NCBI GenBank assembly: GCA_910584235.1 | Contig: CAJTZD010000013.1 | Coordinates: 25,247-89,246 of the forward strand | Source: an uncultured Acetatifactor sp. | GTDB taxonomy: Bacteria; Bacillota; Clostridia; Lachnospirales; Lachnospiraceae | Direction of reading: 5' to 3' | DNA: 64,000 nucleotides | In this document: positions 26,562 to 35,469 of the stretch, one piece after another | Numbering within the stretch: the stretch's first letter is position 1 | Layout: each line of letters opens with the position of its first letter | Made by a program: the position numbers and the translations under genes | The notes under the pieces: model-generated | Told to the model about the DNA's origin: nothing | The model's database searches: none | What the model saw: only the letters and a program-made list of their open reading frames with translations

Positions 26562-27950
26562 TTAAAAGACAAACTTATCCGCAAAATAAGCATCCAGCTC
26601 CTGAATCGCCACTCTTTCCTGCTCCATAGAATCCCGGAAGCGCACGGTCACACAGCCGTCTGTCTCGGAATCGAAATCATAGGTAATGCAGAACGGAGTG
26701 CCGATTTCATCCTGACGGCGGTATCTTTTGCCGATGTTCCCTCTGTCGTCATACTCGCAGTTATATTTCCTGGAAAGCTGCGCGTAAATCTTCTCGGCGC
26801 CCTCCCCCAGTTTCTTGGAAAGAGGCAGCACGCCGATCTTCACAGGCGCCAGCGCCGGATGGAAACGAAGCACGGTACGCATATCCCCGCCCTCCAGCTC
26901 CTCCTCGTCATAGGCCGCGCACAGGAATGCCAGCACTACCCTGTCCGCGCCCAGCGAGGGCTCAACCACATAAGGTATGTATTTCTCTTTTTTCTCGTCG
27001 TCAAAATAAGTCAGATCCTGGCCGGAAGTATTGGCATGCTGGGTCAGGTCATAGTCCGTCCTGTCGGCAATCCCCCACAGTTCACCCCAGCCAAAGGGAA
27101 ACAGGAATTCAATATCCGTAGTACCCTTGCTGTAGAAAGAAAGCTCCTCAGGGCTGTGATCCCGCAGGCGCATCTCTTCTTCTTTCATGCCCAGGGAGAT
27201 CAGCCAGTCTCTGCAGAACCCTCTCCAGTACTGGAACCATTCCAGATCCGTCCCCGGCTCGCAGAAAAACTCCAGCTCCATCTGCTCAAATTCTCTGGTG
27301 CGGAACGTGAAGTTGCCCGGCGTGATCTCATTTCGGAAAGACTTACCGATCTGCGCTATGCCGAAAGGAATCTTTTTGCGGGAAGTTCTCTGCACATTTT
27401 TAAAGTTCACAAAAATACCCTGTGCGGTCTCGGGGCGCAGATACACTACGCTCTTGGCATCCTCTGTGACGCCCTGGAATGTCTTGAACATCAGATTGAA
27501 CTGACGGATGTCCGTGAAGCTGTGCTTGCCGCAGCTAGGGCAGGGGATATTCTGCTCCTCCACGAAAGCTTTCATCTGTTCCTGGCTCCAGGAATCCACG
27601 CTCTCCTGCAGTTCAATCCCCTTTTCCGCGCAGAAATCCTCGATAAGCTTATCCGCACGGAAGCGCTCATGGCACTCTCTGCAGTCCATCAAAGGATCCG
27701 AGAAACCGCCCAGATGGCCGCTGGCCACCCAGGTCTGGGGATTCATCAGGATCGCACAGTCCACGCCTACATTATAGGGACTCTCCTGCACGAATTTCTG
27801 CCACCAGGCTCTCTTTACATTGTTCTTCAATTCCACGCCCAGATTGCCGTAATCCCATGTATTGGCAAGGCCGCCGTAGATTTCCGAGCCCGGATAGACA
27901 AAACCTCTTGCCTTTGCCAGCGCTACGATTTTCTCCATTGATTTTTCCAT
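26562..27950 (-). CDS. glyS: Glycyl-tRNA synthetase, single-chain class II
   Basis: Charges tRNA-Gly with glycine. The 462-residue homodimeric form (GlyQS type) is seen, unlike the two-subunit enzyme of many bacteria. It starts with [20 protein letters not shown] and shows [29 protein letters not shown] and a zinc-like pair CRECHERFR / CPSCGKH. Motif 2 is [19 protein letters not shown] and motif 3 [13 protein letters not shown]. The C-terminal anticodon-binding domain starts near residue 345 with [15 protein letters not shown]. The ATG at 27950 has AAAGG about 13 bases upstream; the second Met (residue 5) is another option. Only 41 bases separate it from the upstream lipoprotein gene, and no T-box leader is seen there. 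Confidence 0.97.
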   Translation of the reverse strand: MEKSMEKIVALAKARGFVYPGSEIYGGLANTWDYGNLGVELKNNVKRAWWQKFVQESPYNVGVDCAILMNPQTWVASGHLGGFSDPLMDCRECHERFRADKLIEDFCAEKGIELQESVDSWSQEQMKAFVEEQNIPCPSCGKHSFTDIRQFNLMFKTFQGVTEDAKSVVYLRPETAQGIFVNFKNVQRTSRKKIPFGIAQIGKSFRNEITPGNFTFRTREFEQMELEFFCEPGTDLEWFQYWRGFCRDWLISLGMKEEEMRLRDHSPEELSFYSKGTTDIEFLFPFGWGELWGIADRTDYDLTQHANTSGQDLTYFDDEKKEKYIPYVVEPSLGADRVVLAFLCAAYDEEELEGGDMRTVLRFHPALAPVKIGVLPLSKKLGEGAEKIYAQLSRKYNCEYDDRGNIGKRYRRQDEIGTPFCITYDFDSETDGCVTVRFRDSMEQERVAIQELDAYFADKFVF

Positions 27951-27991
27951 ATTGAAACCATACCTTTCTGTTTTCTATAAGATCCAACATC

Positions 27992-28606
27992 CTATTGATA
28001 TAATATGCACACGGTTCCTTCCGCAGCCGATGTGTCGATGCTACCGTCCGGATTTACCGTCAGCCCCTCGCTGATATGCGTCACCTTTCCCGGGCAATAG
28101 ATATTTCCTTTCATATCCGTGATCAGCACACTTCCCTCAGCTGTCCTAAGCATATCCTCCGACAATTCTGAGCCGTCCTTTACGCTCTTCACGGCCATTC
28201 CGGCCGTACGTCCTTTCAGCGCGGCATCCGCAGCCCCTCCGAAGAAAAGATTCTCCTCCAGGAAATCCGACGCGCTCTCCCAGCCGTCAAAGCGGTATGC
28301 CACCACCACCTTTCCGCTGCCGTCCTCAAGCGCCTCCACATTTTCCACAGCCACAGCCGCCGACTTTCCCACAGAGCTGTTGAACCGGCCGGCTTCTTCC
28401 GTAGCCATAGCCTGAAGCTCCGAGAGAACATATTCCGCCTTATCGAACAGCCCCACCTGCCATACGGTGACCTCTCCCTCCTTATTTACAGCCACAGAGG
28501 GCTTATCCACCGTATCCGGTACCTTTGCCACCCCGCAGCCTGCAAGGAGCAGGGTACACAGGCAAATCACTGCCATAAGCTTTCCATATTTTCCCATCAT
28601 CCTCAC
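27992..28606 (-). CDS. Predicted lipoprotein, unknown function
   Basis: 204 residues. A lipoprotein signal peptide is clear: a positively charged start, VICLCTLLLAGC with the lipobox LAGC near residue 24, so it should be anchored on the outer face of the membrane. The mature part is acidic with a mostly beta pattern (VTVWQVGLFDKAEYVLSEL, GKVVVAYRFDGWESASDFLE, GSVLITDMKGNIYCPGKVTH). No family was recognised. GGAGG stands 4 bases before the GTG at 28606; ATGs at 28600 and 28597 are alternatives. It lies between recO and glyS in one minus-strand run. Confidence 0.7.
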   Translation of the reverse strand: MRMMGKYGKLMAVICLCTLLLAGCGVAKVPDTVDKPSVAVNKEGEVTVWQVGLFDKAEYVLSELQAMATEEAGRFNSSVGKSAAVAVENVEALEDGSGKVVVAYRFDGWESASDFLEENLFFGGAADAALKGRTAGMAVKSVKDGSELSEDMLRTAEGSVLITDMKGNIYCPGKVTHISEGLTVNPDGSIDTSAAEGTVCILYQ

Positions 28607-28654
28607 TCAGCCTCCAAAATTCTGAAGTAATTGTATCAGAAACTTTACGCTTTT

Positions 28655-29329
28655 TCAACACAGAGTTTGCAGAACTTCAAGACTTTTGAAAGAATGTCCT
28701 GCAAAACGCTTCATATACCGCAGCGCCACAGCCTGCAGCTGGAAAAGAACCGTATCCGCCACATTGAAAGTATAGAGCTTCTCAACCGGGCTGGATGTTA
28801 TGTACCTAAGCGCGTAGAGTGTGGAATCCTCCGGCTCTGCCCCGAGGATCTCCAAAAGGCTTTCTCTCGTAAATTCCCCTGGGAACTCTCCGTTGACAGC
28901 CATGGTCCTGCACTCAAAAACGCTGCGCACCAGCGGATTGGGCAGGGACGCTGCGCTTAAGGCCCGAAGCGACTGGTAGAGCAATTTCATCATCTCCCTC
29001 TCGTCATTCCCCTCCCTGGTACAGAAATCCGCCACCTCGGCAAAATACATTCCATAGCAGGCTCCCATGTAGTCATTTCGCAGTTCTTCGAAATAATTTC
29101 TCACGTCCGCCTCCGCCAGCGTATAGACGCTCCTGCCCTGGTAAAGCTTAAAATTGCCAAAGGAAAAAGGGGCGGTGGCTGCCGCCAGACGGCTGCCAGG
29201 CTTCCTGGCTCCTCTGGCAAAGGCCGCCACTTTCCCTTTCTCCTTAGTCAAAAGGCTGATACGCCTGTCGTATTCCCCCGCCGGGCTCTGCCTGAGTATG
29301 ATTCCCGTCACCATTATATATTCCTGCAT
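28655..29329 (-). CDS. recO: DNA repair protein RecO
   Basis: RecO loads RecA on SSB-coated DNA together with RecR in the RecF pathway. The 224-residue protein has the N-terminal OB-fold start VTGIILRQSPAGEYDRRISLLTK (split here: the strand and the EYD loop), GKVAAFARGARKPGSRLAAA, SFGNFKLYQGRSVYTLAEAD and the helical domain with YFAEVADFCTREGNDER. It is somewhat short; the usual zinc-binding cysteines of the C-terminal half are missing, apart from CRTMAVNG and the terminal Cys. AAGG lies 6 bases before the ATG at 29329; a second ATG five codons in is also possible. It overlaps the YqzL-like gene by 86 bases and follows era, the classic order. Confidence 0.9.
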   Translation of the reverse strand: MQEYIMVTGIILRQSPAGEYDRRISLLTKEKGKVAAFARGARKPGSRLAAATAPFSFGNFKLYQGRSVYTLAEADVRNYFEELRNDYMGACYGMYFAEVADFCTREGNDEREMMKLLYQSLRALSAASLPNPLVRSVFECRTMAVNGEFPGEFTRESLLEILGAEPEDSTLYALRYITSSPVEKLYTFNVADTVLFQLQAVALRYMKRFAGHSFKSLEVLQTLC

Positions 29330-29432
29330 GATCGCCCTTTTTGGTCTGCTCCTGTTTTACATTAGACACAAAAGTCAGATAATCCTCCACGCTTCCGCTG
29401 CTTACGAACTGCTTCCAGTATCTTTCTTCCAT
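29244..29432 (-). CDS. YqzL-like small protein between era and recO
   Basis: A 62-residue protein starting MEERYWKQFVSSGSVEDYL. The pattern W-x-x-F-x-x-S/T-G-x-x-x-x-YL at this place between era and recO matches the YqzL family of Firmicutes, short proteins of unknown function. The longer in-frame version (from a TTG at 29531) has no good ribosome binding site, whereas AGGAGG lies 8 bases before the ATG at 29432. The last 29 codons overlap recO in another frame and are low in conserved features, so the tail may be a passenger extension. The call rests on position and on the short N-terminal motif. Confidence 0.65.
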   Translation of the reverse strand: MEERYWKQFVSSGSVEDYLTFVSNVKQEQTKKGDHAGIYNGDGNHTQAEPGGGIRQAYQPFD

Positions 29433-29527
29433 TTCTGCATCCTCCTGCGTACCAGAATAAATATCTTCCGTACTTTTAGGGTCTGCATTTTCGTCTTTTA
29501 TATTCGCTGTTTTACTGGCAGGTCCTG

Positions 29528-30442
29528 TCAATCCCCATCCGTGATGTCTTTCTGATCATAGCCGAAATTACGCAGAAGATAATCGCTGTCGCGCCAGTCC
29601 TTGCGGACTTTTACAAAGATCTTCAGGTTCACCTGCATCTCCAGCATCTCCTCAATGTCTTTCCTGGCGGCGCTGCCGATTTTCTTCAGCATCTGGCCGC
29701 CTTTTCCGATGACGATTCCCTTGTGGGAATCTTTCTCGCAGATAATGGCAGCCTGAATCTGGCAGATTTTTCCCTCTTCTTTCATGGATTCCACTTCCAC
29801 CGCAATGCCGTGGGGAACCTCGTCCTCCAGCAGGCGCAGGGCTTTCTCCCGGATCAGCTCCGCCACAATCTCCCGCATAGGCTGGTCGGTGATGGTATCC
29901 TCGTCAAAAAAGGCCGGGCCCTCGGGCAGATATTTAAAAATGCATTTGAGCAGCTCGTCCGTATTATCCCCTTTGAGGGCGGACAGGGGCACGATTTCCG
30001 CGCAGTCCAGAGCCTTGCGGTAGGTATCGATAAAGAAGAGGACCTCGTCTTTTTTTACCGTATCCGTCTTATTGATCACCAGGATTACCGGCGTTTTTAC
30101 CTTTTGCAGCTCTTCAATAATGTGGCGTTCGCCGGCTCCGATGAAGCTGGAGGGCTCTACCAGCCAGCAGATTACGTCCACCTGATCCAAAGTAGTCTCT
30201 GCTGCGCTGACCATGTAGTCTCCCAGCTTATTTTGGGACTTATGGATACCCGGCGTGTCCACGAATACGATCTGTCCCTCATCCGTGGTCAGCACGGTCC
30301 GGATCCGGTTTCTGGTGGTCTGGGGCTTATTGGATGTAATCGCTATTTTCTGTCCGATTAAGTGATTCATCAGCGTGGATTTTCCCACGTTCGGCCTGCC
30401 AATCAAAGTGACGAAGCCTGATTTGTACGGTTTATTCTCCAT
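29528..30442 (-). CDS. era: GTPase Era
   Basis: Era binds 16S rRNA near its 3' end and assists 30S maturation. The 304-residue protein has GRPNVGKSTLMNHLIGQK (G1), QTTRNRIRT (G2), VDTPGIHKSQ (G3), VINKTDTVKKDE (G4) and the C-terminal KH domain with GIVIGKGGQMLKKIGSAARK. An open frame runs 75 codons further upstream, but that part translates tandem repeats whose length is not a multiple of three; the ATG at 30442 has GAGGT 4-5 bases upstream and begins the conserved sequence. A strong promoter lies 200 bases before it, with four tandem hairpins between promoter and gene, so its leader RNA is unusual. Confidence 0.97.
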   Translation of the reverse strand: MENKPYKSGFVTLIGRPNVGKSTLMNHLIGQKIAITSNKPQTTRNRIRTVLTTDEGQIVFVDTPGIHKSQNKLGDYMVSAAETTLDQVDVICWLVEPSSFIGAGERHIIEELQKVKTPVILVINKTDTVKKDEVLFFIDTYRKALDCAEIVPLSALKGDNTDELLKCIFKYLPEGPAFFDEDTITDQPMREIVAELIREKALRLLEDEVPHGIAVEVESMKEEGKICQIQAAIICEKDSHKGIVIGKGGQMLKKIGSAARKDIEEMLEMQVNLKIFVKVRKDWRDSDYLLRNFGYDQKDITDGD

Positions 30443-30494
30443 TTCTACCTCATCTGTCTGTGGATATTCTGTCTTAGCTGCTGCTTCTATTATG

Positions 30495-30634
30495 TTGTAC
30501 AAAAGAATCCAAGGGAAGATTCTTTTGTCTTGTACAATAGAATCCAAGGGAGGATTCTTTTGTCTTGTACAATAGAATCCAAAACAGGATTCTATTGTCT
30601 TGTACAATAGAATCCAAAACAGGATTCTATTGTC
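30495..30634. repeat. Four tandem 35-bp hairpin repeats in the era leader
   Basis: Four units of exactly 35 bp (30495-30529, 30530-30564, 30565-30599, 30600-30634) each start TTGTAC and contain a hairpin of 11-12 bp with a 6-base loop. Units 3 and 4 are identical, with arms ACAATAGAATCC and GGATTCTATTGT. Unit 1 has matching changes in both arms (ACAAAAGAATC with GATTCTTTTGT). Unit 2 has the left arm of units 3-4 and the right arm of unit 1, leaving one mismatch. No spacers exist between units. Confidence 0.95.
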
Positions 30635-30638
30635 TAGT

Positions 30639-30667
30639 ATTATACAAAACCTTTTGGGAAAAATCAA
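30639..30667 (-). promoter_or_regulatory. Predicted era promoter, directly before the hairpin array
   Basis: On the minus strand TTGATT (30667-30662) and a perfect TATAAT (30644-30639) are 17 bases apart. A start 6-8 bases further places the RNA 5' end at or just inside the first hairpin unit, so the array would form the 5' end of the era transcript. Confidence 0.65.
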
Positions 30668-30687
30668 TTGTAAGCGCCATCATTTTT

Positions 30688-31794
30688 TTACTTCCCCTGA
30701 CTTTCCTTTGCCACATCCGGACATACCGACTGTACCGGCCTGTTTCCGGCTTCCCATTCCTGGGTCCGCAGTGCCTGCATCCTGTCCCGGGCTTCCTTTT
30801 CCCTGGCCGCTTTCTTCCGAAGCCGCCTCTTTCTGGCTTTCATCCATACAAATACCATCGCGGCGATGACTGCCGCCCAGATTACCAGATAGGGAATATT
30901 TGTTAAAAACCAGATGGCAAACTCCATGGCGCCGTCTCCGATCTCCCGCAGGCTCTTCATAAAGCCGTCAGCAATCCTCCTGGCGGGACCCGGCTGTTCC
31001 TCCCGAACCTCCGTCAGCTCTTTAACTTCGGATATGTTGATATCCACAGTACTGTAGTCTATCAGATTGTCCATGGTCCGCAGTTGGGATTCCATGCTCT
31101 CCAGCTGGTATCTTACCTCGGAAAGCCGCTGCTCTATGGTGATAATCTCCTCAATGGTCTCCGCTTTTTCCAGGAATTTCAGCAGCCTGTCCTGCTCCGT
31201 GCGCAGGGTATTCCTGCGGCTCTCCATGTCCACATAGGACAGCGTCACATCCTCCACATTTTCCCAACGTCTGACCACATTACCCACGTCAGATACCGTC
31301 TCCAGAAATGCGCTTAACTTTTCGTTGGGAATACGTATGGTCAGATTGGCATAGCGGGAGGAAGCATATCCGGAATAGCTGCTGCCGTTGTAGGTCTCCA
31401 TGTTCTCTATATAGCCGCCCAGTTCCTTTACGCGGGTCTCAAGGGCGGACATCATCTGGTCGAATTCCTTTGTCTCCACCTCCAGCCCCACAGTCTGAAT
31501 GAGCTTACGGCCTGCGGGGACGCCTGTACTCTCCTGCGCCGCTTCCTCCGGGGCATGCTCCTCGCTCTTATACTCCGCAGAGCCGTATTCCAGCCCGGAA
31601 TTCGTCCCGTAACTGTCCCCGCCGACGGCGCTGCCCGAACCGGCCGTATTCGTAGTCATGGACTGGCTCTTATTCGCCGCCCCGCAGCCCGTGTACGCCA
31701 AAGCTGTCAAAATGCATAAAATCGCTGCCGCCCACTGCCTGGCAGTCCTCCTTTTTCCACTCCTGTTTACGCTTTCCCTGCTCTCTCTTTTCAT
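30688..31794 (-). CDS. DUF4349 membrane-anchored lipoprotein-like protein
   Basis: 368 residues. An N-terminal hydrophobic segment ends in ALAYTGCGAANKS, a slightly atypical lipobox, so the protein is either a lipoprotein or an anchored exported protein. A Ser/Gly-rich linker follows, then the DUF4349 domain: RKLIQTVGLEVETKEFD, LGGYIENMETYNGSSYSG, ANLTIRIPNEKLSAFLETV, a long coiled-coil (about residues 190-250), and a late membrane helix IPYLVIWAAVIAAMVFVWM before a very basic tail. Members are widespread and of unknown role. GGAGGGG precedes the ATG by 4 bases. The gene is separated from the upstream protease gene by a terminator. Confidence 0.85.
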   Translation of the reverse strand: MKRESRESVNRSGKRRTARQWAAAILCILTALAYTGCGAANKSQSMTTNTAGSGSAVGGDSYGTNSGLEYGSAEYKSEEHAPEEAAQESTGVPAGRKLIQTVGLEVETKEFDQMMSALETRVKELGGYIENMETYNGSSYSGYASSRYANLTIRIPNEKLSAFLETVSDVGNVVRRWENVEDVTLSYVDMESRRNTLRTEQDRLLKFLEKAETIEEIITIEQRLSEVRYQLESMESQLRTMDNLIDYSTVDINISEVKELTEVREEQPGPARRIADGFMKSLREIGDGAMEFAIWFLTNIPYLVIWAAVIAAMVFVWMKARKRRLRKKAAREKEARDRMQALRTQEWEAGNRPVQSVCPDVAKESQGK

Positions 31795-31909
31795 ATACCC
31801 CTCCTGATTACACTGCGGGAATCTGCCGGGTTCATCCCGCTCTCACGCCTATTCTACGTCTGCCGGAGCCCGCCCTGCAGGCCGCTTTCCAGGACACTGT
31901 CTGTCGAAA

Positions 31910-31953
31910 AAGTAGAAAACCGGGGCGCTCTGCCCTGCCAGAAACGCCCCGGT
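31910..31953 (-). terminator. Terminator of the M16C protease gene
   Basis: On the minus strand ACCGGGGCG (31953-31945) pairs with CGCCCCGGT (31927-31919) around a 17-base loop; TTTCTACTTTTT follows. Confidence 0.75.
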
Positions 31954-31978
31954 CTCTTATAGAAATAGACGCAAATTT

Positions 31979-34894
31979 TTATGAAAGGTTCTCCAAGTTC
32001 ATGAATTGATCCGCTTCTGCCTTAATCTTCTGCTCACTGCCTACCACGCAGAGGAAATCATCTTCCATGAAAGCCCTGATATATGCCGCCAGACCACGGA
32101 TATCCTCCGCCGTCACATCAATGACCTCATCCCGCTCTCTCTGGATCATGTCCAAAGTAATTCCTCTCATATAGGCATCTCTGGAACGGCGGCCCTTTGC
32201 TGAAGCGGTCAGAGGCATATCCAGATTGCTGAACGTACCGATGATATACTGGGTCAGGGTCCTCTCGTCCGCGTCATACGCTCCGATAAAGTCCGCCGCC
32301 CCCCGGTACACGTCAATAGTCTGGCCCAGGTTCGGGTCACGATAGGAAACGAAGAAGCATTCCCCTGTCCGGCCGAAGCCGCACATGCACCCATAGGCAC
32401 CGCCTTTGACCCGGATATTGGTCCACAGATACTCATAGCCCATCATCACCTGCAGGACTCTCAGCGTGCCCCTGTAGGGCAGGCCTTTTCTCAGGAAATT
32501 CCCGGCACGGCATACGTACTGTACCTGTCCGGCTGTCATAAAGCCTTCGTTCTTTCTGGATACTTCCGGCGCAAAGCTGCCTTTCTCCACTTCGCAGGTA
32601 TACAGCTTTTCTTTTAAGGATGCCACAGCGGGCTCCAGCCTTTCAAAGGCTTTCCTGTCTCCTGTAAAGTCCACCATCAGATTCTCCGGGCGGAAGATCA
32701 TCTTGCACAGTTCCTCCAGCCGCTTTGTCAGAAGCGCCTGATTCGCCTCAAACTCTTTCTCCAGCCCGGATGTGAGCCTGTACTGTTTCACGCCCGCCAG
32801 TGTATCCTCCAGGGCAAATTTGGGTTCGCCATAAGACAGCGCCCTGGTCATAGCCACGCTGTTTCCGGCTCCCAGCACATACTCCCGATATCTGGAATTA
32901 TTCTCCGCCAGGATTTCCTTAAGCCGCTTTCCGTCCGCAAAATTGCTGGACAGCATCAGCTCCTCCATCAGCTCCAGCGCCTTGGGCAGATTCTCGTAAA
33001 GGGCTTTTGTATACACTTCCATGGTCATGATACACTGGTCGGGATCGGATGCGTTTCCGTAGGTATTGTAGGTGACGCCGATCTCCCCAGTGGCCAGATT
33101 GATCTCATTGCTCAGCTCCGCATAGGAATAATGGGCCGTATCCACATGGCAGAACACATTCTGCAGGATACCGATATAAGGAAAATACTCCGCCGGAATA
33201 TCCTTGATCCGAAACATCAGCCGCAGATATCCGATACCGTTGGTAAATATCTCATGATACAGCCCGGGGCTGCCGGCCAGGTTTTTTTCCTCATTTACCA
33301 AAGGCGCCGCCTCCCGCTTCATATCCTCTCTCTTAAGCAGCGGGATTTTGGCCAGGTTCTCCGGGGTATCCGCATCCTCACGGAACGCGGTCAGGGATTC
33401 CATCATGCTGTGAATGCCGCTTATCTCCGTTTCGGACATTGCTTTCTTCACGGCTGCAAGCTCGTTCGCCAGCTTCTTTTCCTGCTCTGCGGCAAGCCCC
33501 TCTTTAGGCTGCAGAATCACCATGGCGGCATGGGAGTTTTCCAGCAGGTATTCTTTTACCAGCCCCTCGAAATACCTCTCCTCCACCTTTTCCCGAAGCT
33601 TTCTGTAGGTCTCGTTGGCCTCGATATGGATGAAAGGGCTATTGTCGTCATATACCCAGCTTCCCAGCGCCTGCAGGCCGTACATAAGCCCCTTGGGATA
33701 CCCGCCGAAATCCGCCTCTCTGTACCGGAACTCGAAATGGTTGATGGCGGCCAACAGGGCCTTTTTGTCAAAGCCTTTCTCCGCGATTTCCGCAAGGGTC
33801 TCCCGGATGGTCGCCTTGAACTCCTCTTCCCTGGAGAGGGAAGTCCCCTTTGCCACCACGCTGAAATAAGGCTGCTTTAAGTCATTGTCATAGATGCTGA
33901 ACACATCCTTGCCGATGCCTTTGTCAATGAGTGCTTTCTTTAAAGGAGCTCCCGGTACGGTGCACAGGACAAAATCCAGAACCTGGAACGCCACATAAAG
34001 CTCCTTGTCCAGATTATTGCCCACGGACTGGCACCATGCCAGATAGGTGTTTTCATCCGCATTCTCCCCCTCGCTGACAGGGAATTCCCTGACCCTGCGG
34101 GCAGGTTTGGCAAAGGGAGCCTCCGCCCTCACCTCGGAGTCCACTTTCAGCGCATCAAAAGAGGACAGATAATGCTCGTCGATAAACTGCAGCTTCTCGG
34201 CCATGTCCATATTGCCGTACAGATAGATATAGCTGTTGGAGGGATGATAATAGGTCCTGTGGAAATCCAGGAACTGCTCATAGGTCAGCTCCGGAATGTA
34301 CTGCGGATCGCCGCCGGACTCCCAGCCGTAAGTAGTATGGGGATACAGGGCTGTGCTGATCTCCCGGTACAACACGCTGTCCGGGGAGGAAAAGGCCCCT
34401 TTCATCTCGTTATAGACTACGCCGTTGTAAGTAAGGTTTCCCTCTCCGTCCAGCTCATAATGCCAGCCCTCCTGGCGGAAGATGGCTTCTTTCTCATAGA
34501 TATTGGGATAGAACACCGCATCCAGATACACATGCATCAGGTTCTGGAAGTCCTTGTCATTGCAGCTGGCCACAGGATACACAGTGCGGTCCGGATATGT
34601 CATGGCATTCAGGAAAGTGTTCAAAGAGCCCTTTACCAGCTCGATGAACGGATCCTTGATGGGGAATTCCCTGGAACCGCAGAGCACGGAATGCTCCAGG
34701 ATATGAGCCACGCCGGTGGAATCCTTGGGCGTGGTGCGGAATCCGATGTAAAACACCTTGTTGTCGTCGTCATTGGAGATCAGGGCCAGCCTGGCGCCGG
34801 TCTTCTTGTGCCGGCACAGATAGGTAACACTGTCAATGTCCGCTATCTCCCTTTTCTCAATGACTTCATAGCTCGTTAAATCTTCTACCCTCAT
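31979..34894 (-). CDS. M16C insulinase-family metalloprotease (PreP/Cym1-like)
   Basis: A 971-residue zinc peptidase. The inverted zinc motif HxxEH is in GVAHILEHSVLCGS (about residues 60-70), with the distal glutamate in NEMKGAFSSPDS. GSLNTFLNAMTYPDRTVYPVAS, WHYELDG and the linker between halves match the PreP/Cym1/Hyp subgroup, whose members degrade short unfolded peptides inside a closed chamber. The second half carries the usual inactive M16 domains (VKGGAYGCMCGFG, SYRDPNLGQTIDVY). No signal peptide, so it is probably cytoplasmic peptide clearance. AAGGAG lies 9 bases before the ATG. A terminator follows the gene. Confidence 0.93.
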   Translation of the reverse strand: MRVEDLTSYEVIEKREIADIDSVTYLCRHKKTGARLALISNDDDNKVFYIGFRTTPKDSTGVAHILEHSVLCGSREFPIKDPFIELVKGSLNTFLNAMTYPDRTVYPVASCNDKDFQNLMHVYLDAVFYPNIYEKEAIFRQEGWHYELDGEGNLTYNGVVYNEMKGAFSSPDSVLYREISTALYPHTTYGWESGGDPQYIPELTYEQFLDFHRTYYHPSNSYIYLYGNMDMAEKLQFIDEHYLSSFDALKVDSEVRAEAPFAKPARRVREFPVSEGENADENTYLAWCQSVGNNLDKELYVAFQVLDFVLCTVPGAPLKKALIDKGIGKDVFSIYDNDLKQPYFSVVAKGTSLSREEEFKATIRETLAEIAEKGFDKKALLAAINHFEFRYREADFGGYPKGLMYGLQALGSWVYDDNSPFIHIEANETYRKLREKVEERYFEGLVKEYLLENSHAAMVILQPKEGLAAEQEKKLANELAAVKKAMSETEISGIHSMMESLTAFREDADTPENLAKIPLLKREDMKREAAPLVNEEKNLAGSPGLYHEIFTNGIGYLRLMFRIKDIPAEYFPYIGILQNVFCHVDTAHYSYAELSNEINLATGEIGVTYNTYGNASDPDQCIMTMEVYTKALYENLPKALELMEELMLSSNFADGKRLKEILAENNSRYREYVLGAGNSVAMTRALSYGEPKFALEDTLAGVKQYRLTSGLEKEFEANQALLTKRLEELCKMIFRPENLMVDFTGDRKAFERLEPAVASLKEKLYTCEVEKGSFAPEVSRKNEGFMTAGQVQYVCRAGNFLRKGLPYRGTLRVLQVMMGYEYLWTNIRVKGGAYGCMCGFGRTGECFFVSYRDPNLGQTIDVYRGAADFIGAYDADERTLTQYIIGTFSNLDMPLTASAKGRRSRDAYMRGITLDMIQRERDEVIDVTAEDIRGLAAYIRAFMEDDFLCVVGSEQKIKAEADQFMNLENLS

Positions 34895-34988
34895 AATTTC
34901 GCTCCTTTTCTTTTCTATAGCTATTGGGATAATATTGTTATTGTAACCGTATTGCCATTGTTATGACATCTTTGTCGTGACGGCAATC

Positions 34989-35408
34989 CTATAATGACAG
35001 CAGCGCAAGTTTACTGACACTCAGCTCCTGTATCACATAACCCTGCTGCTCTTTGGCCCCAGGCGGCACCTTTGCCAGTTCCTCCACGGAAAGCTGCCTG
35101 GTTACATACTGCTTTTTCGCGGCGCCAAACAGCGGCTTTTTCTCCTCTATCACATTCACCTTGACTCTCGCTTTCATTTGCTTATAGATTTTCACCAGAA
35201 AGCTCTCAGGCGCAAGGTAATACAGATGGGTCTCCAGGGTATCCTCCAAATCCGCCTCGGGCAGAATGTAACGCTCCATGATCATGCGGAACTTGAAAGT
35301 AATCTCATCCTCGTCCAGAAGCTCCCGGAATGTGTACTTTGCGCCCACATAAAGGCGGGAAGTGTCCTGCATGCTGTATTTATAGTCTTCGTAAGTCTTT
35401 TTTTCCAT
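34989..35408 (-). CDS. Conserved-looking small protein, unknown function
   Basis: 139 residues starting MEKKTYEDYKYSMQDTSRLY. It contains RELLDEDEITFKFRMIMERY, LETHLYYLAPESFLVKIYKQ and a basic, beta-like second half (RVKVNVIEEKKPLFG, YVTRQLSVEELAKVPPG, VIQELSVSKLALLSL). No signal peptide or membrane segment. A TTG five codons further up abuts an AAAGGA; I prefer the ATG at 35408. Codon use and its place between two related-strand genes argue that it is real. I do not recognise a family; the mixture suggests a small cytoplasmic regulatory or adaptor protein, which is a guess. Confidence 0.65.
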   Translation of the reverse strand: MEKKTYEDYKYSMQDTSRLYVGAKYTFRELLDEDEITFKFRMIMERYILPEADLEDTLETHLYYLAPESFLVKIYKQMKARVKVNVIEEKKPLFGAAKKQYVTRQLSVEELAKVPPGAKEQQGYVIQELSVSKLALLSL

Positions 35409-35469
35409 CGAACCGGTTTCCAATCCTTTCTCCCCACTCCGTCCGCTCCCATGTCCTTTCCAGACGGCT

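Noticed and set aside
26262-27941. 559-codon open frame on the plus strand
   Set aside because: It is opposite glyS, which is fully conserved; its start only translates the 24-bp repeats, and there is no ribosome binding site.
27951-27991. T-box riboswitch before glyS
   Set aside because: Only 41 bases lie between the genes, too short for a T-box, and no specifier-loop structure is seen.
30495-30634. CRISPR array
   Set aside because: The 35-bp units follow each other directly with no spacers, and no cas genes are present.
30443-30667. Era with a 75-residue N-terminal extension
   Set aside because: The extension is translated hairpin repeat of non-triplet length; conserved Era sequence and a ribosome binding site begin at 30442.
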